A stretch of 64,000 nt of DNA from Saprospira grandis (GCF_027594745.1 NZ_CP110854.1:1116001-1180000), one strand, 5' to 3'. Counted from the stretch's first letter, positions 26,154 through 35,537 are shown. Notes: generated from the sequence alone by a model not told the origin. A program made the numbers and translations.

Positions 26154-27137
26154 ATGGTAGAAACTACTGGATGGATCAAGACGGAAAACTTCGTCTATAC
26201 GACCACCAAAGAAAACAAAAAGAAGATGTACCTTTTAGCGAAGGATCATGTTCACAAATTGACAGAAAAAGCGAGCAGCGATCCTGTCATTCAAGACATC
26301 TTGAACTTTATTCTCCCTGCCTATGAGGACTTTCTTCTTCAGTATCGTAAGAATACGGTAGAGAAAAGAGATTATCATCAGAAGACAGCAGCATTTGAAG
26401 ATCTAATTGCCCAATTGTCTGGCGTTGAAATTCGCCGCTGGGATGTTGAAATTCAGATGACCTATGATATTGCTACAAATGACTACCGTCTATTTCTTCC
26501 CTACGGACGAGAGCCCTTCCAAAAAGGGACCTATGATATGCGCATTGAGGCAGTCATGACCTTGGGAGATTTGTTGAGCGCCGATCCGCAGCTTCAGGGC
26601 TTGGGGGCTCGTGTACTTGCCTTTGGCCAGCAGCTAGATGATCTTCGTGGCCAGCAGCAGGGAGTAGAAGGTAATAACGATGACAATGTAGATGATTTGG
26701 AAGCCAAGCGTGAAGAGCTCGCTATTATACTTTATGGTGCTTTTGCTCGCCTATTGGCCCATTATTACCGTACGCCCAAGCGGGTAGATAACTTTTATGA
26801 GCTCAAGTATTTCCGCCGCAGCCGAAATAGCAGCCAAGAGCAAGAAGAAGAAAACGACAACTTTAGCAACTTTGAAGTGGCTCTGAGTCCTGGCAGCAGC
26901 CAGCAGCAACTAGAGGGCCTACTTATTGGTGGCGAGCGCTTGCGTTTGCAGCATATTAGCGGAGAGCCCGTCTTGTACTACTTCTTGGTTAATTCTAGCG
27001 ATAGCCCAGGCCAACAGTATGAGTTGCAGCCCAACCAAAGCGTTGAAGTGATTGTCCCGCTTGGCCATCGTCTTATTGTGCTAGAGAATCCTAGCCGCCG
27101 AGACAGCCTTGTCGAGATTGAGCTCCTGCCTAGCTAG
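26154..27137 (+). CDS. Protein of unknown function with acidic linkers
   Basis: This 327-residue protein has no signal peptide or membrane helix. It has an N-terminal helical region (1-110), a central part with low-complexity acidic and Gln-rich stretches (RGQQQGVEGNNDDNVDDLE, SSQEQEEENDNFSNFE), and a C-terminal beta-rich domain (about 235-327). I do not recognise a family. Codon use and strong flanking signals (promoter, terminator) indicate a real, probably well-expressed cytoplasmic protein. It stands alone downstream of the 41-bp array. Confidence 0.7.
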   Translation: MVETTGWIKTENFVYTTTKENKKKMYLLAKDHVHKLTEKASSDPVIQDILNFILPAYEDFLLQYRKNTVEKRDYHQKTAAFEDLIAQLSGVEIRRWDVEIQMTYDIATNDYRLFLPYGREPFQKGTYDMRIEAVMTLGDLLSADPQLQGLGARVLAFGQQLDDLRGQQQGVEGNNDDNVDDLEAKREELAIILYGAFARLLAHYYRTPKRVDNFYELKYFRRSRNSSQEQEEENDNFSNFEVALSPGSSQQQLEGLLIGGERLRLQHISGEPVLYYFLVNSSDSPGQQYELQPNQSVEVIVPLGHRLIVLENPSRRDSLVEIELLPS

Positions 27138-27152
27138 GCTTAGCAACAGAAC

Positions 27153-27181
27153 AGCCATCCAAGACTATGGATGGCTTTTTC
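27153..27181 (+). terminator. Rho-independent terminator
   Basis: Stem AGCCATCC / GGATGGCT with an eight-base loop and a T-rich tail, 15 bases after the stop at 27137. Confidence 0.88.
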
Positions 27182-27212
27182 TTTGTTTGGGTCTTTGGCC
27201 CAAGAGCTGGCT

Positions 27213-27251
27213 CAAAAAGAAAGCGGCCTAGGAGAAATTCTCCTAGGCCGC
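27213..27251 (-). terminator. Rho-independent terminator for sppA
   Basis: A perfect 14-bp stem (GCGGCCTAGGAGAA / TTCTCCTAGGCCGC, one-base centre) with an A-rich stretch on its left that becomes the U-tract on the minus strand. Confidence 0.82.
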
Positions 27252-27273
27252 TACTTATTATGGTCCTATTGCT

Positions 27274-29088
27274 TTAATCTAGCTTTAATTCAAAAGGCAG
27301 GCGCATTTGTGGTCCTTGCATGCTTCGCAAGTCTTTTACCTGCTTCATCCAGATCAAAAGCTCGGGATCTAGATCTTGAAGCAATTGATTTTTCTGCCAT
27401 TCGGTCGGCGAGAAATCAACTTTTTTGCCTCCCGTCAAGCTTTCCATCAGCTCTTCTTCAAAGTTTTTGATCTTGGGGTAATGCACGGCATCATAGCTTT
27501 CACCCAAATTGGCCAAGGCGGCAGCTTCTGTAATAGCGGCATCTAGGCCCGCAAGGCTATCGACCAATCCAATTTCTAGAGCGGCAGTGCCCAGCCATAC
27601 ACGGCCCTGAGCAATGCTATCTACATGGGCGCGCTTGAGGCCACGGCCCTCGCTCACTCGGTTTTTGAACAAGTCGTAAATCTCCTCAATAGATTGGGTA
27701 ATGATGGCCCCCTCCTCTTCATTGAAGGCGTAATATTGGCCCATATCCCGACTCATGATCGAGAACTTGCCCGTTTTTACGGTATCCATGGTCAAGCCCA
27801 ACTTCTCTTCATAGAGGCCGCGCATATTGGGAATCATACCGAATACCCCAATTGAACCCGTAATCGTATTGCTTTCGGCAAAGATTTTATCCGAGTTAGA
27901 GGCAATATAATAGCCGCCCGAAGCCGCTACATCTCCCATAGAGGTCACGACCTTAATCCCCTGTTCTTTGGCCAACTCAATTTCTCTCCAGATGACCTCA
28001 GAGGCAAAGGCAGAGCCCCCACCAGAATTTACTCGCAAAACAATAGCTTTTACCTTATCATCTTCACGGATTTCACGGATGGTGCGGGCATAGAACTCGC
28101 CCCCAATACTCCCGCGATCGCCTTCGCCATCAACGATGCTTCCTTCTGCAAAGATGACGGCTACCTTATCCGAGCCCGCAGAGCGTTCCCGCAAGGCCTT
28201 TTTCTTGATATCATAGTAGCCAGAAAGGCCCACAAACTTCAGTTTGGCCTTTTTGTCATCCTGAATCCCGACTAGCTCACGCAACTCCTTAATGACTTCA
28301 TCCTTATACTTCAGGGCATCTACCATACCGTATTGTAGGGCCGCATTGGCATTGCGAATCTTAGCCTGATTGGCCAATTGATATAGACTATCGGCAGAGA
28401 TGCCACGGCTCTCGCCAATGACCTCCAAATACTGCATATAGGCCCCATTGAGGTACTCTCGCACTTGCTTGCGGTTGGCCTCGCTCATATCCGTTCTGCG
28501 GAAAGGCTCGGTAGCGCTCTTAAATTTTCCTGCATAGTAGATCTGTGCTTTTACACCCAGCTTATCCATTAGGCCCTTATAGTACATAATTTGTCCCCCA
28601 AAGCCCATGAAATCAATACCGCCCATAGGGTGCAAATACAACTTATCTGCGGCAGAGGCCAGGTAGTAAGTAGACTGTGAATAGCTATTGGCATAGCCCA
28701 AGACAAACTTCCCTGAGGCCTGAAAATCGGCTAGGGCTTCGCGGACCTTTTTCATGCTAGCAAAACCACCGGGGCTGCTCTTGGGAGAAAGGTAAATCCC
28801 CTTGATATTGGGGTCCTCCTTGGCTAGGGCAATCAAGGCCAAAAGGTCGGCTAGACCTACATTCTCGGCAAAGAGGCTTTCTAGGTCGGTGGCCCCACTT
28901 TTGTCCAAATTATTGCTCAATTCTGGAACAGCGGCCCCAAAATCTAGCTTCAAGATGCTGTTTTCCTCCACCTTGGGGTCGCCGGGCTGGTTGAGCAGCA
29001 CAATGGTCATAATAATAGCCCCTAAACCAAAGAGACCAACAATGGTCCCGAAGCAGGAAGCAAAAAACTCACGGATAAAATTCTTCAT
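27274..29088 (-). CDS. sppA: Signal peptide peptidase SppA, 67-kDa type
   Basis: This is 604 residues with one N-terminal membrane helix (about 10-32) and two S49 domains. The catalytic Lys190 is in FKSATEPF and the nucleophile Ser359 in NSGGGSAFASE, matching the Lys-Ser dyad split across the two domains in long SppA. It degrades leftover signal peptides in the inner membrane. The motif order and length match the E. coli-type enzyme. It is bounded by a strong terminator and, upstream, a family B repeat cluster. Confidence 0.94.
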   Translation of the reverse strand: MKNFIREFFASCFGTIVGLFGLGAIIMTIVLLNQPGDPKVEENSILKLDFGAAVPELSNNLDKSGATDLESLFAENVGLADLLALIALAKEDPNIKGIYLSPKSSPGGFASMKKVREALADFQASGKFVLGYANSYSQSTYYLASAADKLYLHPMGGIDFMGFGGQIMYYKGLMDKLGVKAQIYYAGKFKSATEPFRRTDMSEANRKQVREYLNGAYMQYLEVIGESRGISADSLYQLANQAKIRNANAALQYGMVDALKYKDEVIKELRELVGIQDDKKAKLKFVGLSGYYDIKKKALRERSAGSDKVAVIFAEGSIVDGEGDRGSIGGEFYARTIREIREDDKVKAIVLRVNSGGGSAFASEVIWREIELAKEQGIKVVTSMGDVAASGGYYIASNSDKIFAESNTITGSIGVFGMIPNMRGLYEEKLGLTMDTVKTGKFSIMSRDMGQYYAFNEEEGAIITQSIEEIYDLFKNRVSEGRGLKRAHVDSIAQGRVWLGTAALEIGLVDSLAGLDAAITEAAALANLGESYDAVHYPKIKNFEEELMESLTGGKKVDFSPTEWQKNQLLQDLDPELLIWMKQVKDLRSMQGPQMRLPFELKLD

Positions 29089-29129
29089 AGATGATTGATT
29101 TATTAGATATGTTCTTTTTCTAATGATTT

Positions 29130-29347
29130 GGGGCTGCCCCGCCCTCCGGGCGGGTCGGGCTGTGTCAGGGCTCGCTATTCGCTCGGCCCTGCGCGGGCTA
29201 CGCCCGCTGGGTCTGGCCTTCGGCCACCCTTTTCCATCCCTCAGCCTCTGCGGCTAAAGCCGCAGCCAAGCGACATAGCGCTTTGCGCTATGGGCTAAGA
29301 TGCTGGGCTGGGGCCCAGCATATCGGCGGCTTCGCCGCCTCTTTGGG
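29130..29347 (+). repeat. GC-rich modular element, family B, with extra hairpins
   Basis: The family B core runs from GGGGCTGCCCCGCCCTCCGG to TTTCCATCCCTCAGCC (29130-29246). It is followed by a string of palindromes: CTGCGGCTAAAGCCGCAG (29248-29265), a CATAGCGC/GCGCTATG stem, GCTGGGCTGGGGCCCAGC and GGCGGCTTCGCCGCC. It occupies most of the 368-base gap upstream of sppA. Confidence 0.85.
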
Positions 29348-29401
29348 CCAAAAAGGCCGCCTTGCTCAATTCATTAGAGAAAATAGTCAAAGTTTTTGGG
29401 A

Positions 29402-29436
29402 CAAAAAAAGGGCTGCCCCTAAAAGTCGACAGCCCC
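29402..29436 (-). terminator. Rho-independent terminator
   Basis: GGGCTG / CAGCCC arms 14 bases apart, with seven A on the left giving a U-tract on the minus strand. It ends the crotonase gene. Confidence 0.72.
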
Positions 29437-29456
29437 ACAGATATTTCGGACAAAAC

Positions 29457-30233
29457 TTAGTGCCCTTTAAAATTGGGCGCACGTTTCTCCAAGAAAGCCG
29501 AGGCCCCTTCCTTAAAGTCTTCGGTATTCACGGCATTGGCAAACTCGATTACTTCTTTCTCGAAGCCGCCCTTGCTAAAGTGGCTATTGACACATTCGAT
29601 CACTTTTTGGATAGCGATAGGGGCTTTAGTAGCAATCTTCTCTAGGAGTTCTTTGGCCTTAGCGACCTCCTCTCCTGCGGGCGTGACATAATTCAGCAAG
29701 CCGAGGCGGTAAGCCTCTTCGGCCTTAATCATATCGCCGGTCATGAGTAATTCGATGGCTTTGGTTTTGCCCAAGTATTGGATCAAGCGTTGGGTTCCGC
29801 CATAGCCGGGGATAATGCCCAGATTTACTTCGGGTTGGCCAAAGCGGGCCTTCTCGCTAGCGACACGAAGGTGGCAAGCCATAGCCAGCTCACAGCCACC
29901 GCCCAAGGCAAAACCATTGATGGCAGCGACAACAGGAACCTTAAACTCTTCAATCAAAAAGAAAATATCTTGGCCATGTTGGGCCATCTCCAAACCAGCC
30001 TGAGCGTCTAGTCCAGTAAACTCGCTAATATCGGCACCCGCCACAAAAGACTTGGGGCCTGCTCCAGTAAGGACCACCCCTTTAAGGCCTTCTACGGCTA
30101 GGGCATCTTGGCCAAAAAACTGCTTGAGCTCCTTCAAAGTTTGTTGATTGAGGGCATTGAGCGCTTTAGGGCGATTGATAGTTAGTGTAATGATGCCGTT
30201 TTCTTCAACGGCCAAAAGATTCTGATAAGTCAT
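29457..30233 (-). CDS. Enoyl-CoA hydratase/isomerase family protein
   Basis: From the ATG at 30231-30233 this is 258 residues, the normal crotonase length; a longer reading to 30611 would translate a repeat and is rejected. Motifs are TINRPKALNAL, AGADISEF (oxyanion hole), GGGCELAMACH, and FGQPEVNLGIIPGYGGTQRL with the catalytic glutamate. It probably hydrates trans-2-enoyl-CoA in fatty acid or amino acid breakdown. The precise substrate is unknown. It is transcribed alone between two GC-rich repeats. Confidence 0.9.
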   Translation of the reverse strand: MTYQNLLAVEENGIITLTINRPKALNALNQQTLKELKQFFGQDALAVEGLKGVVLTGAGPKSFVAGADISEFTGLDAQAGLEMAQHGQDIFFLIEEFKVPVVAAINGFALGGGCELAMACHLRVASEKARFGQPEVNLGIIPGYGGTQRLIQYLGKTKAIELLMTGDMIKAEEAYRLGLLNYVTPAGEEVAKAKELLEKIATKAPIAIQKVIECVNSHFSKGGFEKEVIEFANAVNTEDFKEGASAFLEKRAPNFKGH

Positions 30234-30283
30234 AATGATATCTGATTGATCAAATGGATGTTTTTCTATTGTGCTGCGTCTAG

Positions 30284-30422
30284 AGGCGGGCCCAGCCCGC
30301 CGGCCTAGCGATGGTAGGCAGTGCGGCGCAGCCGCAGACCCAGGCGCTGAAAGCGCCGCAGGGCCGAGCGAATAGCGAGCTGCCGAACGTAGCGCCGACG
30401 AGCGAAGCGAGGCGGAGGCCCC
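30284..30422 (-). repeat. GC-rich modular element, family A
   Basis: On the minus strand: GGGGCCTCCGCCTCGCTTCG, CGGCGCTACGTTCGGCAGC, CTCGGCCCTGCGGCGC, GGTCTGCGG and ATCGCTAGGCCGG. Confidence 0.85.
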
Positions 30423-30432
30423 AAACAGAAGG

Positions 30433-32838
30433 CTATCGCTTTCTTTGCCAGAACAGCAAGCCCCCAAAGATAAGAAAGCCGAGCAAACTCCCCAAGAGGG
30501 CGGGCTGCCAATAAGGGGGCGAAAACTGCAATTCGATTTGGTGCTGGCCTGCAGGCAGCGGAAGGGCCATAAAACCCAGTTGGGCCCGATAAATCGGCTG
30601 CGCCTCCCCATTGACCAAAAGTTGCCAATTTGGATCGAAGGGAATGGAGAGGAAGAGGGCTGCGGGCTGCTCTAAGGCTATTTCGCCTTGGAGCTGCTTT
30701 TGGCCCAACTTACTCCAACGAACGACTTGGCGACTTCGGTTGGCGACATCTTGGCCCAGCTCATTTGGGCCATAAGCCTGAGGGTTGAGATTATTCAGGG
30801 GGTTATCCTGCAGAGCAGTAAAAGCCCCTAGATCCTCTTGGGCCAGCACCAAAGTTTTGAGCAAAGCCATCTGTTGTCTAATTGATTGATTATCCTTGGG
30901 CAGGGCCTCCCATTGCTTTTCCGAGCATTTTGTATCGTAAGTGAAGCCTAGGGGGAGAAACATACTATTCTTCCAGATCTTGACGGCCCCCACACTATCT
31001 TGCAAAACATAAAAGAAAGGATTGACAGGCTCCTTAGCCAGCCAATACTTGCTGCTAGCTAGGACCTGCAACAAAGGCCGTTGGCGAATGCCGGGGGCCC
31101 AGCGGGTTTGGTTTTCGTCCTGGGGATCAATCACTGCAGTTTTGGCCAAAAAGCGGATATAATTCTTTTGGTTGAAAGAGTGATAAGAGGAGGAGCCCTT
31201 GAAGTTTTGGACCTTGGCATCATTGAGGCCATTGTGCATAGCGGGGCTAGAACTATACATCTTCTCTATGCGGTAAAAGCCAGAGTCTTGGGCTTCAATT
31301 TTGGCCAAAGCGGCTATGCTCTCATCTTGGTAGCCTATATTTTTGGACCATTCTTCTTTGCTGATCATTTGTCGGTCGCTGCTATACACCTGCTTAGCCG
31401 AGAAAATCAGCTCGGCCAAAAAGAGCAGGGCCAGAAAACCAAAGGCCTGCAAGCGATATTTTTCAACGGCTAGGGCCGCAATGGCTAGCGCGCCCCCCAG
31501 CAAAAAGATAAAGAGCAGATTCTGCAAAGGCTGATCGACCTGTACCTCTTTGGCCGATAGAAAAGGGACATAGAGCAGAGCCGCCCAAAAGACCAGGCTA
31601 AAAATGAGCAGCCAAATATTCGGCTTGGCCCCCTGCAACAGCTTAGAGAGTCCCTTTAGGGCCAAAAGCAGCAAGCCCGTGGCCACAAAAAGCGAGTAAA
31701 TGCGGTAATAATTTCCTGCGTACAGCCAAATGCTATATCGGAAAAAGGGAATAAAAAGCGGGAGCAAGAGTAAAATCAAGGCGGCCAAGCTCAGGTAGCG
31801 TTGCTTGCCCTTTTGGAAAAAGAGCGCTTGGGGCAAAAGCAAGAGCAAAGGGAGAGCGATATAGAGGCTAGGGGCCTCTAGGTAATTATTCCAGCCCTTA
31901 TAGGCCAGAACATTTTGACCATTGGGCAACTGCTCATAGGCGGCCCCAAAGAAAAAGTTGGGCGAAAAGAGTCGGCCAAGGATCGTCAGGGCCTCCGCCT
32001 TTTGGGTACTGCCGAAGCCTTCCTGCATCAATTGGGCAAAAAAGGCGGATTCTCCACCCACACGGGGGCTGTTGAGAATTTGGTCAATAGTACTAATTAG
32101 GAGGACCGAGCTCATGAGTAGGCCAGCCGCTCCCCAGATCATTAGCCAGAGGTAGAGTTGGATAATGGCTTTTTTATCTTTCTCCCCCAACTCCAAGAGG
32201 CGAAAAACGCTATAAACGCCTACAAAGAGGCCAATAATATAGAGATCTACAGGCATATTGAGGGCCAAGAAAAAGACCGAAAGGCCGAAAGTCTCTCCTT
32301 TTTGTTTGGCCAGCAGGCGCTCGAAACCCCAGAGGCAAAGCGCCATAAAAACGGCTTGAGTGCTGAAGACATACCAGCCTGCGCCGATGAGCAGAAAGCC
32401 AGAGAAAGCGAAGGCCAGTCCCCCCGCCATTTGGGCCAGGGGCGCCAACTGTCTATAGCCTAAAAAGCGAAAGAAAAAGAAAGCCGCCAAAAGCAGCTTG
32501 AGTGCTTCCATCCAAGCGATGCCATAGGCCAGTTGTTTTGGGCCGAGGAGATAGAGCGGCCATTGGAAAGGGTCGCCTAGGCTAAGGGGGAGAATATTTT
32601 GCCCCATTCCTTGTTGGAAAGACCAAGTAGGGAGCCCCTCTTTTTGGAGATAGTCTGCTACATGATGGAGTTGGGGATAAAACACATTAAGCGTATCGCT
32701 TCCAATATCTTTAAAGAGGAAAAGATTTGGGCCAAAGAGAAAAGCGCTAAAGGCCAGCAGAAGCAAGATAGTCGTCAGGCCCAAAAAGATATAGGTTTTA
32801 TGGGGCAGCCATTTTTGGGGAATAAGCGAAGAGGACAT
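30433..32838 (-). CDS. YfhO-type polytopic membrane protein
   Basis: This 801-residue protein has about a dozen hydrophobic helices in the first 500 residues, a soluble C-terminal region, and a last helix near 775-795 followed by FWQRKR. The opening with LFGPNLFLFKDIGSDTLNVF and a PGIRQRPLL...YWLAKEPV region fits the YfhO family, GT-C-like proteins linked to glycosylation of envelope polymers. No operon partner is visible. The substrate is unknown. Its 3' end lies 11 bases from a family A repeat. Confidence 0.78.
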   Translation of the reverse strand: MSSSLIPQKWLPHKTYIFLGLTTILLLLAFSAFLFGPNLFLFKDIGSDTLNVFYPQLHHVADYLQKEGLPTWSFQQGMGQNILPLSLGDPFQWPLYLLGPKQLAYGIAWMEALKLLLAAFFFFRFLGYRQLAPLAQMAGGLAFAFSGFLLIGAGWYVFSTQAVFMALCLWGFERLLAKQKGETFGLSVFFLALNMPVDLYIIGLFVGVYSVFRLLELGEKDKKAIIQLYLWLMIWGAAGLLMSSVLLISTIDQILNSPRVGGESAFFAQLMQEGFGSTQKAEALTILGRLFSPNFFFGAAYEQLPNGQNVLAYKGWNNYLEAPSLYIALPLLLLLPQALFFQKGKQRYLSLAALILLLLPLFIPFFRYSIWLYAGNYYRIYSLFVATGLLLLALKGLSKLLQGAKPNIWLLIFSLVFWAALLYVPFLSAKEVQVDQPLQNLLFIFLLGGALAIAALAVEKYRLQAFGFLALLFLAELIFSAKQVYSSDRQMISKEEWSKNIGYQDESIAALAKIEAQDSGFYRIEKMYSSSPAMHNGLNDAKVQNFKGSSSYHSFNQKNYIRFLAKTAVIDPQDENQTRWAPGIRQRPLLQVLASSKYWLAKEPVNPFFYVLQDSVGAVKIWKNSMFLPLGFTYDTKCSEKQWEALPKDNQSIRQQMALLKTLVLAQEDLGAFTALQDNPLNNLNPQAYGPNELGQDVANRSRQVVRWSKLGQKQLQGEIALEQPAALFLSIPFDPNWQLLVNGEAQPIYRAQLGFMALPLPAGQHQIELQFSPPYWQPALLGSLLGFLIFGGLLFWQRKR

Positions 32839-32898
32839 AAGGCGAAGAATTAGGGAAGCCCATTATGCTAGGGGCTTCCGTTGCGCTAAAATTGACTA

Positions 32899-32930
32899 AA
32901 AAAAGGCCCTTCTCAGCCAAGAGAAGAGCC
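32899..32930 (-). terminator. Rho-independent terminator of the ExbB/ExbD operon
   Basis: Imperfect stem AGGCCCTTCTC / GAGAAGAGCCT with an A-run on the left (U-tract on the minus strand), 25 bases beyond the last exbD. Confidence 0.82.
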
Positions 32931-32954
32931 TATAGAAAAGATTGCTTGTTATAA

Positions 32955-33422
32955 CTAGTTAGAGCGTTTGTTGGCCAAATAGCTTACTCGGCGGAAGTTG
33001 GCTCTACGCAGCTCTGTTTTTACATCGGTGATGAGTCCCATTTTCACTTCCCCATCAATTTTCATGGCACAAGTCATTTCGTTGTGGCGTTCGGGGTTAA
33101 TGGCCGAACGTTCTACATTGACAAACTGCATGATATCATCAGGAGTAGCAAAAGCATCGTTGAGTTGGATCTTAGGAGCCGAACCAAACTGAGCTTGATA
33201 AACGGGAGAAGGAGGACCGATGAAGATATGGCTCACCATAGATTTTTTCTCTAGCTTTTGTAGTTCAGTAGCTTGAGGAATTCTGACGCGCACCTTTACA
33301 TCTGCATCACGCATTTTTGTTACTACCATAAAGAAACAGAGCAACATAAAAACGATATCGGGTAAAGAGGCGGTGGTGATACCGGGGGCATCCTTCTTTT
33401 TATTCTTCTTAAATTTAGACAT
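32955..33422 (-). CDS. exbD: ExbD/TolR-family biopolymer transport protein (second copy)
   Basis: This is 155 residues. A basic N-terminus is followed by a single membrane helix carrying the proton-path aspartate (SLPDIVFMLLCFFMVV), then a periplasmic domain with QLNDAF and a C-terminal region (MKIDGEVKMGLITDVK). It works with ExbB to couple proton motive force to outer-membrane transport. It is the last gene of a four-gene operon, 18 bases after the first exbD. Confidence 0.9.
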   Translation of the reverse strand: MSKFKKNKKKDAPGITTASLPDIVFMLLCFFMVVTKMRDADVKVRVRIPQATELQKLEKKSMVSHIFIGPPSPVYQAQFGSAPKIQLNDAFATPDDIMQFVNVERSAINPERHNEMTCAMKIDGEVKMGLITDVKTELRRANFRRVSYLANKRSN

Positions 33423-33440
33423 GGTCTAGTGGTTTAAGAT

Positions 33441-33974
33441 TTAATCAAATCGAGTGGGCTCCGCTTCAGAGAGGAACTTGGGATAATCCTCACGGATAGC
33501 CATACGGTCTTCTTTTTCGAGGGTTTGGTATGGGCGGCCAAAGCGGCGCTGGGCTTCTGACTCCCAAATGGCATTATAGGCAGCTTGTAGTTCGTTGTAG
33601 ACCCCTAGGTAGGTAGAGTAATCAGTTCCATCATCATTTTGCAGCGAGATCACAGCTGCTTTGGGGTTATCTGACATAGTAGGGTCAGAACCATTGTTGG
33701 TGATAAAACGGATAGCTTTTTCCTTAAGGCTTTCTACAGGAAAGCCGGGCTCTCCTTCTACAGCAAGCTGATTGGCCCCATTGATGACCACTTCTAGAAC
33801 GTTACGAGAGTTTTTATCCTGAGGTTCTGGGGGTTCATCTACCCATTGGGGGAGAGTCACCTGTAGTCCAGAATCCGTTTGAATAGTCGTAGTAACGAGG
33901 AAGAAAACCAAAAGCAGGAAGGCGATATCGGCCATAGAGCCTGCGTTGATTTCTGGGATTTGTCTTTCAGCCAT
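33441..33974 (-). CDS. exbD: ExbD/TolR-family biopolymer transport protein (first copy)
   Basis: This is 177 residues. It has the classic ExbD start (PEINAGSMADIAFLLLVFFLV) with the membrane aspartate. The periplasmic domain carries an insert (about residues 75-150) longer than in E. coli ExbD. Paired, non-identical ExbD proteins are usual in Bacteroidota. It is third in the operon, 18 bases after the gene at 33993. Confidence 0.92.
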   Translation of the reverse strand: MAERQIPEINAGSMADIAFLLLVFFLVTTTIQTDSGLQVTLPQWVDEPPEPQDKNSRNVLEVVINGANQLAVEGEPGFPVESLKEKAIRFITNNGSDPTMSDNPKAAVISLQNDDGTDYSTYLGVYNELQAAYNAIWESEAQRRFGRPYQTLEKEDRMAIREDYPKFLSEAEPTRFD

Positions 33975-33992
33975 AATTCTTGATTTCTATGA

Positions 33993-34475
33993 TTATGATT
34001 TAATGGTATCCCAAACTGCGGAGAAGACCCAGGCAGCAATACTGAGGAAAATCATGACCACAGCGAATAGGAGGAGGCCATCGACAAAAGCGACATCGCC
34101 AGCTTCTAGGTGGTGGTTATGGTTTCCTTGAAAGACTACCAATTCTTCGGCAGTGGGAGTAGTACCCATTGCTTTAGTGACAAAGAAAACAACCAACATT
34201 GCTCCGGCGGTAGCTAGGAACTTGATTGATTCTTTGATATTGAACGCCATGTAGAGAATAGGGCCTACAATAGCGACAATAGAGCAGATAGCAATGAGTA
34301 GATAAGTAATATTTAGCGCAGGGTTGAAGATTCCTGAAGCATAAAGCGTAGGCCGATCTGCTTCTTCTGGAAAACCTCCAACGATTGCGAAGATAGAGAT
34401 GAGAGACAATAAGGCACCTAAAGAGAAGCTAATTGTCACCCCATGCTTTTTCAAAAACTGATATGCACCGTTCAT
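33993..34475 (-). CDS. Membrane protein of the ExbB/ExbD operon
   Basis: This 160-residue protein has four predicted membrane helices (about 13-31, 53-75, 85-107 and 133-153), with a short loop between helices 3 and 4 (TPTAEELVVFQGNHNHHLEAG). There is no named family I can assign. Its position between exbB and exbD in a tight operon is common in Bacteroidota and suggests an accessory subunit of the proton channel. Confidence 0.78.
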   Translation of the reverse strand: MNGAYQFLKKHGVTISFSLGALLSLISIFAIVGGFPEEADRPTLYASGIFNPALNITYLLIAICSIVAIVGPILYMAFNIKESIKFLATAGAMLVVFFVTKAMGTTPTAEELVVFQGNHNHHLEAGDVAFVDGLLLFAVVMIFLSIAAWVFSAVWDTIKS

Positions 34476-34515
34476 AAGGCATTTCTGATTTTTGGATGTG
34501 AATGGAGAAAATCAA

Positions 34516-35400
34516 TTAGGCTTCTTTGCCATTATTGTTGTAGCCGTTATCTAGGAGGATGTCAATCATAGAGATTGTAGCATCTTCCATTTTGTTAGAT
34601 AGAGAGTCTACTTTGTTGGTAATCAAGTTGTAGAAAATCTGAAGGATAATCGCTGTGATCAGACCGAATACGGTAGTCAAAAGGGCTACTTTAATACCAC
34701 CTGCTACATCAGAGGGGCGGATATCACCAGCGGCTTCGATCGCATCAAAGGCTGAGATCATACCGATTACCGTACCCATAAAGCCCAACATGGGAGCAAG
34801 AGCGATAAATAGCGCCAACCAAACCAAGCCTTTTTCTAGGAGGCCCATTTGTACGCTACCGTTAGAAACGATGGCTTTTTCTACAGCGTCTAGGCCGTTA
34901 TCTACGCGGCGGAGGCCTTCTCCGAGTACTTCGGCGGTGGGGCCAGGAGTAGCTTTGCAAAGCTCGTGAGCACCTGCAATATCGTTGGCGCGAACATGGT
35001 CCTCAATTTTGGTCAACAACTTTTTGGTGTTGATAGTGGCCAAGCTAAGCGTGATGATACGCTCAATAGCTACAGCCAAACCAAGGATCAAACAAACCAA
35101 TACGAAGGTCATGAATTCCCAACCTCCATCAATATAGTATTTCTTAATTTGCTGGTAGAAAGTTACTTTCTCAGTTTCAGCATCTGCAGTTTCTACATCA
35201 GCGCCCGTTTCTTCGGGGGCGGCTTCAGGAGTTTCTTCAAGAGTAGCAGCAGTATCGGCTCCCTCTTCTGGAGTTCCTTCTTCTACTTGTTCAGTAGGGT
35301 CGCCGTCGTTATCAGCGGGAGGATCTTGGGCATAAAGCGCCGTGGTTGAAATCGTTGCTCCCAAAACAAGCACAAGCAACAAAGCAAACAATCTTTTCAT
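34516..35400 (-). CDS. exbB: MotA/TolQ/ExbB proton channel protein with signal peptide and acidic linker
   Basis: This is 294 residues: a signal peptide (1-24), then about 55 residues rich in Glu, Pro, Ala and Thr (EEGTPEEGADTAATLEETPE), and the MotA/TolQ channel domain (about 95-285). The core motif is LGFMGTVIGMISAF with a conserved AGGIKVALLTTVFGL helix. It forms the proton-conducting pore that energises TonB-dependent transport. The acidic extension is absent from E. coli ExbB. It is first in the operon. Confidence 0.92.
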   Translation of the reverse strand: MKRLFALLLVLVLGATISTTALYAQDPPADNDGDPTEQVEEGTPEEGADTAATLEETPEAAPEETGADVETADAETEKVTFYQQIKKYYIDGGWEFMTFVLVCLILGLAVAIERIITLSLATINTKKLLTKIEDHVRANDIAGAHELCKATPGPTAEVLGEGLRRVDNGLDAVEKAIVSNGSVQMGLLEKGLVWLALFIALAPMLGFMGTVIGMISAFDAIEAAGDIRPSDVAGGIKVALLTTVFGLITAIILQIFYNLITNKVDSLSNKMEDATISMIDILLDNGYNNNGKEA

Positions 35401-35512
35401 AATAGATGTGCGATTTAACAGTTTTTCGGAAAATTACTTTTCGTCTTTACCAAGAAGCAAGAAATTACTTCTTAGAAAGCAGCTTTAAAGTTAAAGTGTA
35501 GTTGAAAATTTG

Positions 35513-35537
35513 AGCGCCTAAATTACTTCAGGCGCTC
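35513..35537 (-). terminator. Hairpin downstream of tRNA-Ser
   Basis: Perfect 8-bp stem GAGCGCCT / AGGCGCTC with a nine-base loop, followed on the minus strand by a weak T-rich tract. It lies 10 bases after the tRNA. Confidence 0.65.

Noticed and set aside
30234..30611. N-terminal extension of the enoyl-CoA hydratase
   Set aside because: The extension translates a family A repeat and the end of the YfhO gene region. The ATG at 30231-30233 gives the normal 258-residue protein.
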